NCBI RefSeq assembly: GCF_000187245.1 | Contig: NC_027863.1 | Coordinates: forward strand, 494,735-558,734 | Source of the DNA: Ogataea parapolymorpha DL-1 | Lineage: Eukaryota > Ascomycota > Pichiomycetes > Pichiales > Pichiaceae | Reading direction: 5' to 3' | Length of the DNA: 64,000 bases | In this document: piece by piece, positions 54,501-63,625 of the stretch | How positions within the stretch are numbered: the first letter of the stretch is position 1 | How the letters are laid out: every line of letters begins with the position of its first letter | Translations under genes and position numbers: made by a program | The notes under the pieces: model-generated | What the model was told of the DNA's origin: nothing | The model's database searches: none | Seen by the model: the letters and a program-made list of their open reading frames with translations, nothing else

Positions 54501-57317
54501 CGGGCTGTGTGCCTCGATGTTGCGGTGGATCTGCTGCGGGAGCTCAAACTGTCGCATTGGGTGGTTAAATGACCAGAGCTGTTTCTCGATAGATTTGCAG
54601 ATGGACAGCATCACACGCGCAAAAACGCCCCACCGGCGGTTCAAACCAATCAGAAACAGCGCGCGGCAGATTCTCGCAGCGTTCTGTGCCACGTAGTTCG
54701 CGTCTGAGATCAGCGCAGAGTCTTTGATCGCAGCCCGAGAAATGTACGCCTGCAGCAAAATGTTAGACTTGCCCTGTGCGGAAGCCACCTCTGCAGCAAT
54801 TTCGCACGCTGTCTTGTCGGTTTTGAGCTGCTCCAGCTCCTTGGACTCCTCCTCGCGGAACTTGATGTTGTCAAACTCCGAGCTCATTGCGATAATACTC
54901 AGCACGTCCGCCTCGGTGGCCTTGGGGCTCATCATCTGGTTGAAAATCTCGACCGACTCATTCAGCAGGTAGAAATCAGACGCAACGCGGCCCAGGTCCT
55001 TCGGAATGAACGCACCAGACCGTTCGTCAAATATAATCATCTGCAACGAGTGAAGTTTTTTGGCAGCATCGATAATCATGTCACGTCTTTTCTGCACCAG
55101 CAGCGGGTCTTTGGCAAGCTCCTGCCAGTCTATTCCGTACGCAAACGGGTTCTGTTTCATCCGAACGTACATGTACGTGTAGCCCAGCCACTGGACCCCC
55201 TCGTCGATGTTGGTGACGGTACCCAAGGAGATCTCTGCGTTCAGATTGTCCACTAATTTGGCAGACAGCTTTGATTCGATCGGATGCTGTTGCAAGAGAA
55301 GCGAAATGTAGTGGTCCAGCTTGTCGCTAGTGGTGCACAGAATGCCAATACCGTGACTCTCGAACTGCGGTCTGCCGGCACGGCCGAAAATCTGGATCAC
55401 GTCGGAAATGCCCAGATCCACAAAGCCACCGGCTTTTGAGTCGTACACCTGCGTACCCTTCACGATGACCACGGCAGCAGGTAGGTTGACACCCCACGCA
55501 AGCGTGGCCGTGCAACATAGCACCTTGATCGCCCCGGAGAGAAACATTTTCTCGGTCAGGTTTCTGTCACTCCGCAACATTCCCGCATGGTGGACACCAA
55601 ACCCGTATTGGAACAGCTCTCGAAGGTCTTTATTTTTATTCTTGCTCATCTCTCGCTCAAAGAAGTTGTGTTTTGGAGTGCCAGAGCAGTCAAAGAGCCA
55701 TGTCTCATCGTTTTCGCCGGCCATCTTGATGAAGTTGCGCGCAGTGTTGACCGTGTCTTTTCTCGAATGCACAAAAACCATTACTTGGTGGCCTCTTTCC
55801 ACCATCTCCACCAGCTTCCTGTACGCCGTCTTGTCAAGCTTGTCGCGTGACTGCATGCTTCCCGCCTTGGCCCTCACTCCAATCAGCTGCTGTTCCAACG
55901 GAACCGGACGGAACGACTGGTCAAAGTAGAACATTCCGACCTGACGGTTGACTCCCAGAAAGTCTGCAACGTCCACAAAATTTGGAAGCGTGGCAGAAAG
56001 ACCAATAACGCGGATCATCGACTGCGAACTCTCCACCTGCCGTAGCGTCCTGGCAACCAAAGTCTCAATCACAGATCCTCTGTCCTCGTGCAACAGATGG
56101 ACCTCGTCTATGATTAGCAGCTTCACCTTCTCAACCAGTTCACTGTCGCCGGTCGACTTCCGTGTCACCACGTCCCATTTCTCGGGCGTCGTGACGATGA
56201 TCTGAGTCGTCATGATCTCAGCCTTTGTGAGCTGCATGTCTCCAGTGAGTTCTCTGACTTGTATTCCGAGCCACGCTAATTTTTGGCTAAACTTCTCGAC
56301 AATTTCTGCTGCCAAAGCTTTTAGCGGAGCAACATAGACAATTTTAAACTCGTCGTAATCTATGTCTGCCTGCACACGGTCGCCATCCTCTGACTCTGTT
56401 AGGAACTGCTTAATTGTGTGCAAAATGGCCAACAACGCGACATCCGTCTTTCCCGCACCGGTTGGAGCACAAACCAGCATGTTTTCGTTCGTCTCGTATG
56501 CAACCGGATATATTAGCGATTGCATGCGATTGAGAGTCTTGTACCCTTTGAACGTGCCTTGGCAAAGGTAATCCAGTGTCTTCACCGGGATGTACACCTC
56601 TTTGAATTTTGACGCCTTTTTCTCAGACTTGGGGATAATGATCTCCTCGTAGTTTTCATAGGAGTTCCTCGTGGTCCCGAACGGGAGACTATATTTTTTG
56701 CCAGTGAACGAAACGACATTGCCCGCATCATGCACTCGGAAAACATGCGGATATTGCTGTTTGGTCTGCTCCCATTCCAGTTTAGCGTTCTTTGACTCTT
56801 TGCGGTTTTCGTTTGCTTGTTGTCGGATCTCTTGTTCGCTCATCAGTTGAAGCATCTTTGTCTGCTTTCTCTTTTCGTCGAGAATGGCATCCTTGTTTTG
56901 CAAAATCTTTGATATCAGGTCAAATTCTCCATAACCTAAAAGATCAAACAGTCCCGACTCGATGTGCGAATCATTGTCTGACTCAAGGATCGAAAGTATG
57001 CTTTCCACCATTTGTTCGGCATTTTCAGGGTTGATTCGCTCACAATCGCTTCTAACCTCAGAAAGAAGCGCGCCAGCCTCCTCCTCTTCAGTATCCTCGG
57101 TCGATTCGTCGTCAAGCTCTATCTCAGCACAATTTTCAAACTGTTTGAGTAAATCAGTCACCTGCCTGGAAACGTCTATTTTTGAGTTTCCATCGCCGAT
57201 ATTCGGCACCTTAAAACCTGTCTCCTCATCACCCAAATTCAAGCGGTTCAGCGTCTCAATCATAGGCTGCATTGCCTGCAGATACGACGACGTAGACGAG
57301 ACATTATAAGAAGACAT
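51561..57317 (-). CDS. SLH1: Ski2-like tandem-cassette RNA helicase Slh1 (RQT complex, ASCC3 orthologue)
   Basis: 1918 residues from the ATG at 57317 (12 upstream codons open at TTG); S. cerevisiae Slh1 is about 1967. Slh1/Rqt2 drives splitting of collided ribosomes in ribosome quality control. Two helicase cassettes are complete. Cassette 1 has Walker A near 284 (APTGAGKT) and DEVH near 402 (IIDEVHLL). Cassette 2 has Walker A near 1140 (SPTGSGKT) and DEIH near 1242 (IMDEIHLL). Each is followed by a Sec63 domain. GKKYSLPFGTTR before cassette 1 is Slh1-like. The paralogue Brr2 is longer with a different N-terminus. A 428-codon antisense frame inside it is a shadow. Confidence 0.93.
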   Translation of the reverse strand: MSSYNVSSTSSYLQAMQPMIETLNRLNLGDEETGFKVPNIGDGNSKIDVSRQVTDLLKQFENCAEIELDDESTEDTEEEEAGALLSEVRSDCERINPENAEQMVESILSILESDNDSHIESGLFDLLGYGEFDLISKILQNKDAILDEKRKQTKMLQLMSEQEIRQQANENRKESKNAKLEWEQTKQQYPHVFRVHDAGNVVSFTGKKYSLPFGTTRNSYENYEEIIIPKSEKKASKFKEVYIPVKTLDYLCQGTFKGYKTLNRMQSLIYPVAYETNENMLVCAPTGAGKTDVALLAILHTIKQFLTESEDGDRVQADIDYDEFKIVYVAPLKALAAEIVEKFSQKLAWLGIQVRELTGDMQLTKAEIMTTQIIVTTPEKWDVVTRKSTGDSELVEKVKLLIIDEVHLLHEDRGSVIETLVARTLRQVESSQSMIRVIGLSATLPNFVDVADFLGVNRQVGMFYFDQSFRPVPLEQQLIGVRAKAGSMQSRDKLDKTAYRKLVEMVERGHQVMVFVHSRKDTVNTARNFIKMAGENDETWLFDCSGTPKHNFFEREMSKNKNKDLRELFQYGFGVHHAGMLRSDRNLTEKMFLSGAIKVLCCTATLAWGVNLPAAVVIVKGTQVYDSKAGGFVDLGISDVIQIFGRAGRPQFESHGIGILCTTSDKLDHYISLLLQQHPIESKLSAKLVDNLNAEISLGTVTNIDEGVQWLGYTYMYVRMKQNPFAYGIDWQELAKDPLLVQKRRDMIIDAAKKLHSLQMIIFDERSGAFIPKDLGRVASDFYLLNESVEIFNQMMSPKATEADVLSIIAMSSEFDNIKFREEESKELEQLKTDKTACEIAAEVASAQGKSNILLQAYISRAAIKDSALISDANYVAQNAARICRALFLIGLNRRWGVFARVMLSICKSIEKQLWSFNHPMRQFELPQQIHRNIEAHSPSMETLREMSAAELGDLVHNAKMGPILYRLVGRFPYVLVDAEVFPVTTNVMRVHVTIEPDFAWHFETHGNVQIFWLLVEESDKGSILHFEKFLLSKRQMNAPHEMDFMIPLSDPPPPQIVVRALSDSWIGSETVHAVSFQQLIKPHNETIQTKLLRLQPLPITALHNQEIESIYGAKFHYFNPMQTMVFHTLYNTNSSVFVGSPTGSGKTVVAELAIWHAFNEFPGSKVVYIAPMKALVRERVDDWRERISRNTKHKVVEMTGDSLPEAREVREADIIITTPEKFDGISRNWQTRKFVQDVSLVIMDEIHLLASDRGPILEIIVSRMNFVSSFTKKPIRLLGLSTAISNAMDMAGWLGVREGLFNFPPSVRPVPLQMYIDGFPDNLAFCPLMKTMNKPAFMAIKQHSPQKPVLIFVASRRQTRLTALDLIHLCGMEENPRRFLKMDDTELQQILPKVKDETLKLSLQFGIGLHHAGLVESDRQISHKLFEQSKIQILVATSTLAWGVNLPAYLVIIKGTQFFDAKIEGYRDMDLTDILQMMGRAGRPAFDTSGVAIVFTKESKKQFYKHFLNVGFPVESSLHKVLDNHLGAEISAGTIKTRQDAVEFLTWTFLYRRAHHNPTYYGITDNSTEGISKFLSDLIDNSIENLKESKCVISYSDKLKPTPFLQIASYYYLSHKTLRNLLKSVVPKASFRQCLRWLAEATEYDELPTRHGEELINMELSQQMRYPANDMENAEFIWDPHIKAFLLLQAYFSRIELPIADYSQDTVSVLDQSLRILQAYIDAAAELGYLSTVLMLIRLMQCVKQAIWFDEDFIYTLPGLRANDWEKTDNDGEFTGLPPVSLLQKAGEQTGELKKLAHRLKPKNYDQFKKIVSTLPVGKYKAVKTDKEIHVELVHSNPPLNRDFKVYCPKFSKPQRETWFAIACDLETDQIYAIKRLSPKRVAGVDKVEGTLTVTTSGPLEVLLVSDFTDLHYQMPV

Positions 57318-57369
57318 AAAAAAATTAATTTTATTTTTCTCCCTGTATAACAATTAACAAAAACCAAAA

Positions 57370-59469
57370 TTACAGATCGAACTGACCATTCACAAAATCG
57401 TCGTCTACGTCCATATCATCCTGCGCCTCCTCTTCGTCTTCCTGGCTCTCTTCGTCAATGACTTCCTCCTCGGGTGGAAGATTTGGATTGCCAGGAATCA
57501 AAGAACCGTATGCCGGCTTGTAGGAGTTGCCCAGCCTCTTGCCCATGCTGTGACTGTTGAGATGGTCAAACATCATCGAATCGTCAACATACGTAAATCC
57601 TTTGAAGTTCTCTTGGACAACAGAGGACAATGGCGTTCCCATCATGAACTGTTTGTTGATGACAGACGTGGAGGCATTTGTGAATTCCGGATCAAAGTTC
57701 GAAGTGTCTAGTTCGTTTGCAATGTGCGGGATAAATGGTGGAGGGATCTTCTTCTGTTTGAGAAGAACCCAGTCGATGTCATTAAAGAAAGGGTGAGCTC
57801 TGAGTTCTCTAGCGTCATTAATAGCTCCCAGTCTGTGACGAGGGTTTCTGTTAAGTAGACCCTTCACAAACGATCTACCTTCGGGCGATAAGACTTCCTT
57901 CGGGAACCGAACTTTTCCAAAAGCAATGTTTTTGTACATTTGCTGGGTGTTATCCGCATAGAACGGAGACCATCCACAGCACATTTCGAAAATCAGAACA
58001 CCAAGCGACCAGAAATCGACCATTTTCGTGTACCCAGATTCGTCCAATAAAACTTCAGGAGCAAGGTACTCGGTTGTTCCACAAAAGGTATTGGTGGTGC
58101 CGTTGGATGCCAGATTGGCCTTGGATAGGCCGAAGTCACACAGAGCAATGTGTCCATTGGCATCCAAGAGAATATTTTCCGGTTTTAAGTCCCTGTAGAC
58201 GATATCGTTATCGTGGAGATGCTCCAAAGCCAGAACCAGCTCTGCGATATAAAACTTGGCTCTCTCCTCGGTGAATCGTCCTTCCTTTTGCAAATGCCAA
58301 AAAAGCTCTCCTCCAGACATGTAGTCGGTAACGAGGTAGAGATCGACAGGCGTTTGGAACGAGAATTTGAGACCCACGATGAACGACGAGTCTGCGCTGG
58401 AGGTGCGCACCAAAATGTCTCTTTCTCCAATCGTGTGCGCAATCTCCTTCTTTCTGACAATAACCTTTTTAGACAGCACTTTCATGGCATATATACGCCC
58501 TGTGTCTTTCTTCTTGACCTGAAACACCTGGCCAAACGTCCCCTTACCCAAAAGTCGAAGAATCTCAAAATCTTCGGGACCGTATTGTCTCTTTCTGGTA
58601 TTTGAGTATTCGATCTGAACTTTTATTTTGCCGCTAACAAACTCGGTGTTGATGCGGGATTTCAAATCAAACCACTGCTCTGCTCTATTTTCATGGATGG
58701 TTTGCGGCTTGATCCGGATGTGTCCCAAGAAATGGTCGTTCTGCGCAGAATCGTAAACTGAAATATCTAGCTCAGATGTTGCCCCGACAACATCGAAAAT
58801 GGCCTTATGGTGCCAGACAGGGTTCGACGAACTGTAGTTGTGCGACATGATGTTAAGATTGTGCTGTGACGACGTTTGGGTCCTCACTAACGGCCGTCTC
58901 TGCGGAGGCTGATTCGAGGTCTGGTGCGGCTGTGGCTGTGCCGATGGCGGTGGCATGTCTCTGCTTTGGTCAAAGCTCTCAGGACCCTGTGTCACAAACT
59001 CAGAGCTCTCGAACGTGCAAACGACATACGGAAGCGAGTTTTCAGACGTCACGTTGAGACCCACAGCCTCGATGATGCTGACTCTGAGCTTTCCCCGTGG
59101 AATACCAGTGGACGTGTCTGTGTCGCTAGCAACAGCATATGTGGGAGTCGAGGCCGTTTCGATTGGCTGCGTCGATTGGGCAGACGTGGTTGACAGCTGC
59201 GCCGTTAAATTGCTGCTTTGTTGCGTTTGATCTAAATTGGTGAATGTCCTGTTTAGAGAGTTCTGCTCTCCCTTGATAGTGGTGCCCACAGCAAAGGAAT
59301 TATCACTGAGTGCAATTGTAGGTGTTGCCGGCTGGGGGATCATCTCAGAGGGGAACGACGTCGTGCTTATTTTTGAGGCAGGCATGCTAGATTCCGATTG
59401 GCCTGCAGTATCTAACGGTTGTGGTTTCTGCTTGCCAAAGGCAAAAAATGTTTTTGCAAATTCTGACAT
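57370..59469 (-). CDS. SCH9: AGC protein kinase Sch9
   Basis: 699 residues, shorter than S. cerevisiae Sch9 (824) mainly in the N-terminal linker. Major TORC1 substrate controlling ribosome biogenesis, stress entry and lifespan. A C2 domain covers about 130-300 (LRVSIIEAVGLNV, DISVYDSAQNDHFLGHIRI). The kinase domain starts near 303 (LLGKGTFGQVFQV), with HRD-type YRDLKPEN near 425, DFG near 445, and the activation loop TFCGTTEYLAPE. The C-terminal regulatory part carries the turn motif region MGTPLSS and hydrophobic motif FKGFTYVD near 620, the TORC1 target. A very acidic tail ends the protein. Intact kinase. Confidence 0.95.
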   Translation of the reverse strand: MSEFAKTFFAFGKQKPQPLDTAGQSESSMPASKISTTSFPSEMIPQPATPTIALSDNSFAVGTTIKGEQNSLNRTFTNLDQTQQSSNLTAQLSTTSAQSTQPIETASTPTYAVASDTDTSTGIPRGKLRVSIIEAVGLNVTSENSLPYVVCTFESSEFVTQGPESFDQSRDMPPPSAQPQPHQTSNQPPQRRPLVRTQTSSQHNLNIMSHNYSSSNPVWHHKAIFDVVGATSELDISVYDSAQNDHFLGHIRIKPQTIHENRAEQWFDLKSRINTEFVSGKIKVQIEYSNTRKRQYGPEDFEILRLLGKGTFGQVFQVKKKDTGRIYAMKVLSKKVIVRKKEIAHTIGERDILVRTSSADSSFIVGLKFSFQTPVDLYLVTDYMSGGELFWHLQKEGRFTEERAKFYIAELVLALEHLHDNDIVYRDLKPENILLDANGHIALCDFGLSKANLASNGTTNTFCGTTEYLAPEVLLDESGYTKMVDFWSLGVLIFEMCCGWSPFYADNTQQMYKNIAFGKVRFPKEVLSPEGRSFVKGLLNRNPRHRLGAINDARELRAHPFFNDIDWVLLKQKKIPPPFIPHIANELDTSNFDPEFTNASTSVINKQFMMGTPLSSVVQENFKGFTYVDDSMMFDHLNSHSMGKRLGNSYKPAYGSLIPGNPNLPPEEEVIDEESQEDEEEAQDDMDVDDDFVNGQFDL

Positions 59470-59864
59470 ATATCAGACTGCAAATCCTCTCTATACGAGT
59501 TGTGACACGTCCAGATGACTCTTCTTAAAGATGAGACTTGAAAATGTGCGAGGATTGAAAACAGCCAAACAAATTAGTACACTTTCCAATTCTTTTTTTT
59601 TTTTCTTCTTTTGGTTCTGCAGTTTATTCCGAAATTACGTTTTATTGCAACCGCTATTGTTCCAATGCTGACCGTTATAATTTATCGCCAAAATGCAACA
59701 TTGCCAAAACCTGGAAGCTGTGTGAGAATATCTCAAGATCTTGTATTCCATTAAGTACATGCCCTAAATATCGCACGCCTGCCAGGATAGCTTCTTATCT
59801 TATTTGATAAGAATGGCCGTCGTTGCTTTTGATCACATCTTTTTCGCTACATCTTTGCACCGCC
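59470..59864. promoter_or_regulatory. SCH9 upstream region with T12 tract
   Basis: 395 bp between the SCH9 ATG and the MNL1 stop; both genes are on the minus strand. It holds a T12 tract at 59593-59604 (poly(dA:dT), nucleosome-excluding) about 125 bp before the SCH9 ATG and an inverted repeat of GATA sites (listed separately). No coding sequence or RNA gene recognised. Confidence 0.5.
59792..59813. promoter_or_regulatory. Inverted pair of GATAAG sites (8-bp arms, 6-bp spacer)
   Basis: TTCTTATC at 59792-59799 and GATAAGAA at 59806-59813 are perfect reverse complements around TTATTT. Each arm contains GATAAG, the core of GATA factors such as Gln3 and Gat1. It lies about 330 bp upstream of SCH9 and about 50 bp downstream of the MNL1 stop, so it could be an SCH9 upstream element or part of the MNL1 3' end. 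Confidence 0.5.
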
Positions 59865-62390
59865 TTAATCTGGAACTATCCGAATATTTGCAACCAACTC
59901 TCCGTTGATGGTGAGAAACCCGTTTTGCGTGTACCCAATGTTGCCATATGGATTCGATGTTCTGAGCCAACCGTAATCAACCCAGACTATGTCGTCCATC
60001 TCCAAATTGCACCCATTAATTTTGAGCAGCCTCAGCGAGCAGTTGTACTGGCCCACCTCGACAATCTGACCATATCGGTCGATTCTACCAGGCGTCAGAC
60101 GTTCAAAAGTCATCCGAAGATTGTCTAGTGCCGGAAGATACAAATCTTGTGGCAAAATCGGCACAGTGGCATTTTCATCTGGTTGGTAATTTGGTCCTGC
60201 CACCACTCGGTAAATACGCGTATCTAAAACTCCCTCTAAAGATCCAATCAAGGCATCAAAATCTTCTGTTGATTGCGTTGGGAACGACACCATCCCATTA
60301 GTTCCAAAAAGATCGTAAAATGGCCCATCGATCTCGATATTGGTTGTATTTCTGTAATAAGGAGGGCTGTGCAGCGCTACTTGATACCTGTCATTCACGC
60401 GGTAGAACATTGGATACTGGAGGATCTTAGAGTGCACGAACGTGTGATCCCGTGAGAAAACCTGACATTTGGACAGCCCCAAGTAGTCTGGATCTAGAGT
60501 CAGGTTCATTTCCTGGATAATTCTGTTTGAATCTTTTTCGGTCATATACGGCTTGAGTAGCTGGTACACTTTTGGGTTAACAAATATACGCTTTCCTGGC
60601 TCCAGATTGGAAGGATATTTGACGTGGTATCTGTCCAATGCTTCCTTCATTCTTTCTGTCAATGTGATAGGTGTATAGTCCGGGAGTGCATTTTTCTCGA
60701 GTCTTAGTTTTGCAAACTGGATATCTACTTCCTGAGGCGGAGCTTGTGCAAAAAGTTTATCCCAAACCGCTTCCATAACTCCTTTCTCCGTTATTTCTGG
60801 AATCGCAATGTCCTGGTGCATATTGTACACTTTCAACTTGTCGTCAAACCAAAATGGATGTGCTTCCGTTGAAAATATCGCTGCACCGTTTTTTGTATGG
60901 AGATCATTTTCTGGGTCGAACAGCAAATACAGGTACTTGAGCGTTTCGCTTAAAACAAAGCTCTCCATCCGTGCCTGTCTGGTGCCGATTCTGATGTTGT
61001 CAATTCCTGCAAATCCGCAAGGAGCATGAAACTCTGTTTCAAAACGCTGCAAAATGGCTTCGCCAACGCGCAAAAAAAACGGGTCCTTAGTCGCTCTATA
61101 AAGGAAGTACGTCGACTCAACGAATTCAGGACGTAAGGGATACCATTCAAGAAGCACGGCGTCGTTCATCAATGCGACCTTCGTTTCCTCAAGAGACATT
61201 CCTGGCAAACTATCCAAAAGATGGTATGGCTTGGAGTTCCTGTTGGCGTAGCTCCAACGGAACCCAGAAAAATCCCATCGTTCAGGAATGGCTCCGTAAG
61301 TGTTCCACAGTTTGAAATATACCGTGTAGAAGTCAAACGCGTTCTTCAAGTCTCCAGCTAAAACCAGCAACCCAGGGAAAAATGCCCCAAGAGCATCGAT
61401 CCATTCCCTGGCCGCAGCTGCATTGGAGGCATGAATGTTGGTAAAAATGCCAATTGAATTTTGTGAGTGCATGAGCAGCGCCTTGTAAGACTCTTGCCAG
61501 ATGTCATTGAATATTTCATCGTCGAATAATATGGAGTATTTTAGAGCATACTCGTAAAATGAGTCGATGGACGCACCAACACCCGTGATCTGGTCCGTGA
61601 AAATGTTGGACCGCGCATCCACAGTCATTGGTAACAATCCTAGCACAGTTTTTGAAGACCACATGTTGAGGAACGTTTTTCTAGAAATGAGTTCGAAAAT
61701 TGGGTCGTTGGTGAGTCGAGAGAGCAGTCCAAACTCTAAAATCAGAGAAGTAATTCCTGCCGTACATTGCTCTCTTTGCAGGCTCTTGGGTACCTTTAGC
61801 GGCCCGTACCTGAGATTTGTGCGCGGATACGGCACTCCAGACTTGTTTTCGAATGCTAGCACAAGTCTTTTTCCGAGATCGTATGCCAGACGAAGAAGAA
61901 ATCCGTCGTAGTTTTCGATACTATATCCTCGCCGTTCGTCGGAAGCATATAAGTGCGCACTCAATAGTCCTCCTAGGACTCTGATGGTGGTCTCAAAAAC
62001 CTGGATGTTTGCGTCAATGTCAAAATTTTGATACGTGTCTCTGATCAACTGGATATTCCGTTCAAAGCCTTGCTTGTCTCCGAGCACCACGAATGCGTCC
62101 AATGTATCGAAAAGAGTTAGAGAATAGTTTCCCATCGCGTCGTTCTTCCATGTGTTGTGAATATCCTCGTAGTCGCGAGACGCAGGCTCGCAAGTGAGCG
62201 GATCCACCTCGTCATAAGGAAATCCATGGGCCATGTAGCTATTGAATCCATGATAGAATAGGCTTTTCGTGCGGTTGCGCAGGTCTTTCAAATGAAGCTC
62301 CGAAAATCCACCGTACTTCCCGGATGACGCATACGTTACCGGAAAGCAAGTGACGAGTAATTGCAACAAATATACAAGAACAACTGTCAT
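59865..62390 (-). CDS. MNL1: ER mannosidase Mnl1/Htm1 (EDEM, GH47)
   Basis: 841 residues from the ATG at 62390; an ATG at 62438 would add 16. Trims a mannose from N-glycans of misfolded ER glycoproteins, with Pdi1, to expose the Yos9 signal for ERAD. A signal peptide (TVVLVYLLQLLVTCFPVTYA) supports the later start. GH47 covers about 25-490 with FYHGFNSYMAHGFPYDEVDPL, SLTLFDTLDAFVVLGD and the conserved RPEFVESTYFLYRATKDPF. The remaining ~350 residues are the Htm1-specific C-terminal extension. There is no HDEL at the end (ends RIVPD), as in known Htm1, which is retained through partners. Several N-glycosylation sequons are visible. Confidence 0.92.
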   Translation of the reverse strand: MTVVLVYLLQLLVTCFPVTYASSGKYGGFSELHLKDLRNRTKSLFYHGFNSYMAHGFPYDEVDPLTCEPASRDYEDIHNTWKNDAMGNYSLTLFDTLDAFVVLGDKQGFERNIQLIRDTYQNFDIDANIQVFETTIRVLGGLLSAHLYASDERRGYSIENYDGFLLRLAYDLGKRLVLAFENKSGVPYPRTNLRYGPLKVPKSLQREQCTAGITSLILEFGLLSRLTNDPIFELISRKTFLNMWSSKTVLGLLPMTVDARSNIFTDQITGVGASIDSFYEYALKYSILFDDEIFNDIWQESYKALLMHSQNSIGIFTNIHASNAAAAREWIDALGAFFPGLLVLAGDLKNAFDFYTVYFKLWNTYGAIPERWDFSGFRWSYANRNSKPYHLLDSLPGMSLEETKVALMNDAVLLEWYPLRPEFVESTYFLYRATKDPFFLRVGEAILQRFETEFHAPCGFAGIDNIRIGTRQARMESFVLSETLKYLYLLFDPENDLHTKNGAAIFSTEAHPFWFDDKLKVYNMHQDIAIPEITEKGVMEAVWDKLFAQAPPQEVDIQFAKLRLEKNALPDYTPITLTERMKEALDRYHVKYPSNLEPGKRIFVNPKVYQLLKPYMTEKDSNRIIQEMNLTLDPDYLGLSKCQVFSRDHTFVHSKILQYPMFYRVNDRYQVALHSPPYYRNTTNIEIDGPFYDLFGTNGMVSFPTQSTEDFDALIGSLEGVLDTRIYRVVAGPNYQPDENATVPILPQDLYLPALDNLRMTFERLTPGRIDRYGQIVEVGQYNCSLRLLKINGCNLEMDDIVWVDYGWLRTSNPYGNIGYTQNGFLTINGELVANIRIVPD

Positions 62391-62663
62391 GTCAACATTT
62401 GCGATTTGAAAAAATATTCCAGGCTGTGTAGCATACATAAAAGACCAGTGTAGCTATGCGCTTGAAGCCCCCGAGATCTTTACATTCTTCATGTGGTACG
62501 CCTGTGGACGAAAAGTCCAAAACCTATCCAGCTTCTCGTTGCGCAAATTAGCCCTTTCGTACGCAGTCAACTTATTTTGGCTCCGCAAAACTATTTAACA
62601 CTTCAAATTTATATAATGCCAAAACTAAAACGGAAGCAATTTCGCGTAACACAACATTGTCTC

Positions 62664-63260
62664 TTAGTGAGTCAAATTCACCGGCTTGCCCGCCTCCCAC
62701 TCTTTTAATGCGTTTTTGATATTTTCCCAAAATTTCAGCTTCACCGTTTCAAGGGCGATCGCCTCATAATCCTCTGTTTTGTAGAGCTCCTCCAGTTTTG
62801 CAATGCTTTTCTCAATTCTCTCGTCATTCTCCTGTTCCAACTTTGCTAGCTCCTGCTCACTTTGTATATCTTCCAGATCCTCATGGACGTTCAATATTTC
62901 CATCAAAACGGACTGATCCTGGAACTGAAACTTTTTGTTCACCGCATCGTTGTTTAGGTCAATGTTGGCGTTTTTCTTCAGTAAATACTGCGACCGTTTC
63001 AAGGGGCTCGACAACACTGTGTATGCATTATTCAGAAGCGATGAAAGATCGCCTGCAGTCTCATCCTTAATCCGATTGAGGTCCGGATGGTTGGTGCTTT
63101 GGAGTAAGCGGAATTCATTCCGAAGCTGCTTCAGGTCCACTGAAAAAGGAGAATTGGGTGGCGACCCTTTCGGGAATGTTTTTGGAAATAATTTGTAGAA
63201 GTCCACTAGACTCGAATTGTGTCTGGCTGTGATTTTGAAAGGTGCCCGAACTCTATGCAT
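62664..63260 (-). CDS. JAC1: Mitochondrial J-protein Jac1 (HscB)
   Basis: 198 residues; S. cerevisiae Jac1 is 184. Specialised J-domain co-chaperone that delivers the Isu1 scaffold to mitochondrial Hsp70 Ssq1 for Fe-S cluster transfer. The basic N-terminus (MHRVRAPFKITARHNSS) is a likely presequence. The J domain has HPD at about 57 (STNHPDLN), and the second part has the HscB C-terminal helical bundle that binds Isu1 (FQFQDQSVLMEILNVHEDL). It diverges from the complex I subunit-like gene across a 74-bp AT-rich spacer. Confidence 0.92.
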   Translation of the reverse strand: MHRVRAPFKITARHNSSLVDFYKLFPKTFPKGSPPNSPFSVDLKQLRNEFRLLQSTNHPDLNRIKDETAGDLSSLLNNAYTVLSSPLKRSQYLLKKNANIDLNNDAVNKKFQFQDQSVLMEILNVHEDLEDIQSEQELAKLEQENDERIEKSIAKLEELYKTEDYEAIALETVKLKFWENIKNALKEWEAGKPVNLTH

Positions 63261-63334
63261 AATAATTTGATTTAAATAATTTAATTTGAATATTATTCTA
63301 TTAAATTTACCCCTCGATTTAAAACAATTTCCTC

Positions 63335-63568
63335 ATGGCAGGTGGAAGACATTTATTGCGCACAGACAAAGAGGTGCAAAAGTTCGCCTACTTTCGGGAG
63401 AACTTGGCAAACTACTACAAATTCAACCTTAAATCAACCTCAATCGGCGTGGTTGCCCTTGTGATCATTCCTGTGTCGCTCATGTATGTGGCATACAACA
63501 CCCATACAATTGATGTTATTGGCAAGAGGAGGTCCAAGCCAGTGCAGGAGGACTGGTCACCAAGATGA
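63335..63568 (+). CDS. Complex I B15/NDUFB4-like small subunit
   Basis: 77 residues with one transmembrane helix at about 36-55 (SIGVVALVIIPVSLMYVAY). The short charged N-terminus (KEVQKFAYFRENLANYYKFN) and the GKRR motif after the helix resemble fungal NADH:ubiquinone oxidoreductase B15 (NDUFB4-type) accessory subunits of the membrane arm. S. cerevisiae lacks complex I, so this fits a yeast that keeps it. The match is by length and pattern only; another small inner-membrane protein is possible. Confidence 0.55.
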   Translation: MAGGRHLLRTDKEVQKFAYFRENLANYYKFNLKSTSIGVVALVIIPVSLMYVAYNTHTIDVIGKRRSKPVQEDWSPR

Positions 63569-63625
63569 TCTGCGATATTTATTACATATATATACAACCA
63601 AATGTTACTTTATTTATTGTGTTCG

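Noticed and set aside
53286..54572. 428-codon open frame antisense to SLH1
   Set aside because: It lies wholly inside the conserved SLH1 helicase cassette on the opposite strand; composition (His/Arg/Leu-rich) is that of a codon shadow.
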